Positions 41,548 to 42,314 of a DNA stretch of 42,314 nt are shown here, piece after piece. The DNA is from Chitinophaga pinensis (GTDB lineage Bacteria > Bacteroidota > Bacteroidia > AKYH767-A > OLB10): positions 1 to 42,314 of the forward strand of contig CALQOD010000012.1 of the NCBI GenBank assembly GCA_943332105.1, in the 5' to 3' direction. The translations under genes were made by a program, and so were the position numbers. The stretch's first letter is position 1, and each line of letters begins with the position of its first letter. Under the pieces are notes generated by a model. That model saw nothing but the letters and a program-made list of their open reading frames with translations, was not told where the DNA came from and did no database searches.

Positions 41548-42314
41548 TTATTCTTCATTTAATAGTTCCTTCCGCAAGAAGTTCAAACCGCTAAGTGCAG
41601 CAATCTCAATAGTTCTAAGCCGATTATCTCCTAATTTAAGTAAAAAGGTTTTTGTTCCTTTTGGGGTGCACACACCAACCCAAACTGTTCCAACTGGCTT
41701 ATCTGCTGTTCCTCCTCCGGGCCCGGCAATGCCTGTTGTTGCTACTGCACAGTCAACATTGAATAGTTTTTTAACGGATTCAACCATTGCCAAAACTACA
41801 GGTTCACTTACGGCACCATTCTTTTCAATCATCGATTTTGGGATATTTAAAAGTTGAGTTTTACTTTCATTGGAATAGGTTACAGACGAACCCATATAAT
41901 AAGCCGAGCTACCCGGAATCGATGTTATCAAATGCGCCATATATCCACCAGAACAACTTTCAGCAGTTGCAAAGGTGTATTTTTTTGATTTCAATAATTC
42001 GCCAACTACTTGTGGCATTTCATCTTTTTCAAAGCCATAAATATATTCACCTACAAGTCCCTTAATGTCATCAGTAAATCTTTTCAATTGCAGCCTCAAT
42101 TGTTGTTCATCATCACCACTGCCAGACAACCTTAAGCGAACAGATCCGGCACTAGGCAAATAAGCCAATTTTATAGTTGATGGGAGCGAATTTTCAAAGG
42201 CAGCTATTTTCTCGGAAAGAAAGCTCTCTCCAATACCAAATGTCAGTATAGTACTATGAACGATAAACGGAGTTTTAAATCTCGTTTTAATTCTAGGTAA
42301 CACCTCCTGCTCCA
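41548..42314 (-). CDS. cinA: CinA/PncC family nicotinamide-nucleotide amidase, 5' partial
   Basis: The frame is open to the right edge, giving at least 255 residues of the C-terminal part; the visible beginning EQEVLPRIKTRF is inside the family's molybdopterin-like domain, so the start lies beyond the window. The CinA C-terminal amidase domain is clear: FATAESCSGGYMAHLITSIP (catalytic Ser region), GSSVTYSNESKTQLLNIP, NGAVSEPVVLAMVE and ATTGIAGPGGGTADKPVGTV. It deamidates nicotinamide mononucleotide in NAD recycling; in some bacteria CinA is also linked to competence. A possible link with comEC in this genome is only thematic. rpmB lies downstream on the same strand with its own promoter. Confidence 0.92.
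   Translation of the reverse strand, partial: EQEVLPRIKTRFKTPFIVHSTILTFGIGESFLSEKIAAFENSLPSTIKLAYLPSAGSVRLRLSGSGDDEQQLRLQLKRFTDDIKGLVGEYIYGFEKDEMPQVVGELLKSKKYTFATAESCSGGYMAHLITSIPGSSAYYMGSSVTYSNESKTQLLNIPKSMIEKNGAVSEPVVLAMVESVKKLFNVDCAVATTGIAGPGGGTADKPVGTVWVGVCTPKGTKTFLLKLGDNRLRTIEIAALSGLNFLRKELLNEE

Overview
The window looks like chromosomal DNA from a member of the Bacteroidota, AT-rich and not obviously mobile. Four independent signs support this. Several secreted proteins end in type IX secretion (T9SS) sorting domains. Promoters follow the Bacteroidota pattern TTG/TTTG-N19-20-TAnnTTTG. A bacillithiol gene (bshC) is present, as is the DUF4295-ftsY-rimO neighbourhood. Signal peptides are mostly followed by Gln. 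I cannot fix the family or genus. No rRNA, tRNA, CRISPR array, transposase or prophage module was found.

Layout. 1-215 is the 3' end of rho. It faces a minus-strand surface-protein block (284-5919): four tandem FISUMP-domain paralogues, a small T9SS protein that shares their N-terminal module, and a larger Ig-like T9SS protein. Next come mpl (cell-wall recycling), an MBL-fold hydrolase and comEC, the last two overlapping tail to tail. 9876-10441 is a gene-free stretch of degenerate 0.2-kb repeats carrying palindromes. 10442-16019 holds rhomboid protease plus class IV aminotransferase, an ABC-F ATPase, GNAT plus aroC, and an NlpE-like lipoprotein.

16164-26354 is all on the minus strand and is the most interesting region. 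In transcription order it holds a dicarboxylate/amino-acid:cation symporter, a 1060-residue propeller histidine kinase, a LytTR response regulator, then a YadA-like/tail-fibre-like surface protein and a 918-residue T9SS protein. The gap in front of the YadA-like gene contains two 10-bp direct repeats whose 12-bp core spacing matches known LytTR operators. This suggests a local circuit in which the two-component system controls the surface proteins.

26448-32461 (plus) carries valS plus a class III aminotransferase and an OmpR-type two-component pair. 32448-36977 (minus) is a compact run rimO-bshC-MFS-CoA-binding protein. 37236-38174 is another T9SS protein. 38222-42314 is a ribosomal/secretion block (ftsY, DUF4295, rpmG, rpmB, cinA), interrupted between rpmB and rpmG by a secreted aminopeptidase P gene that has its own -7 box.
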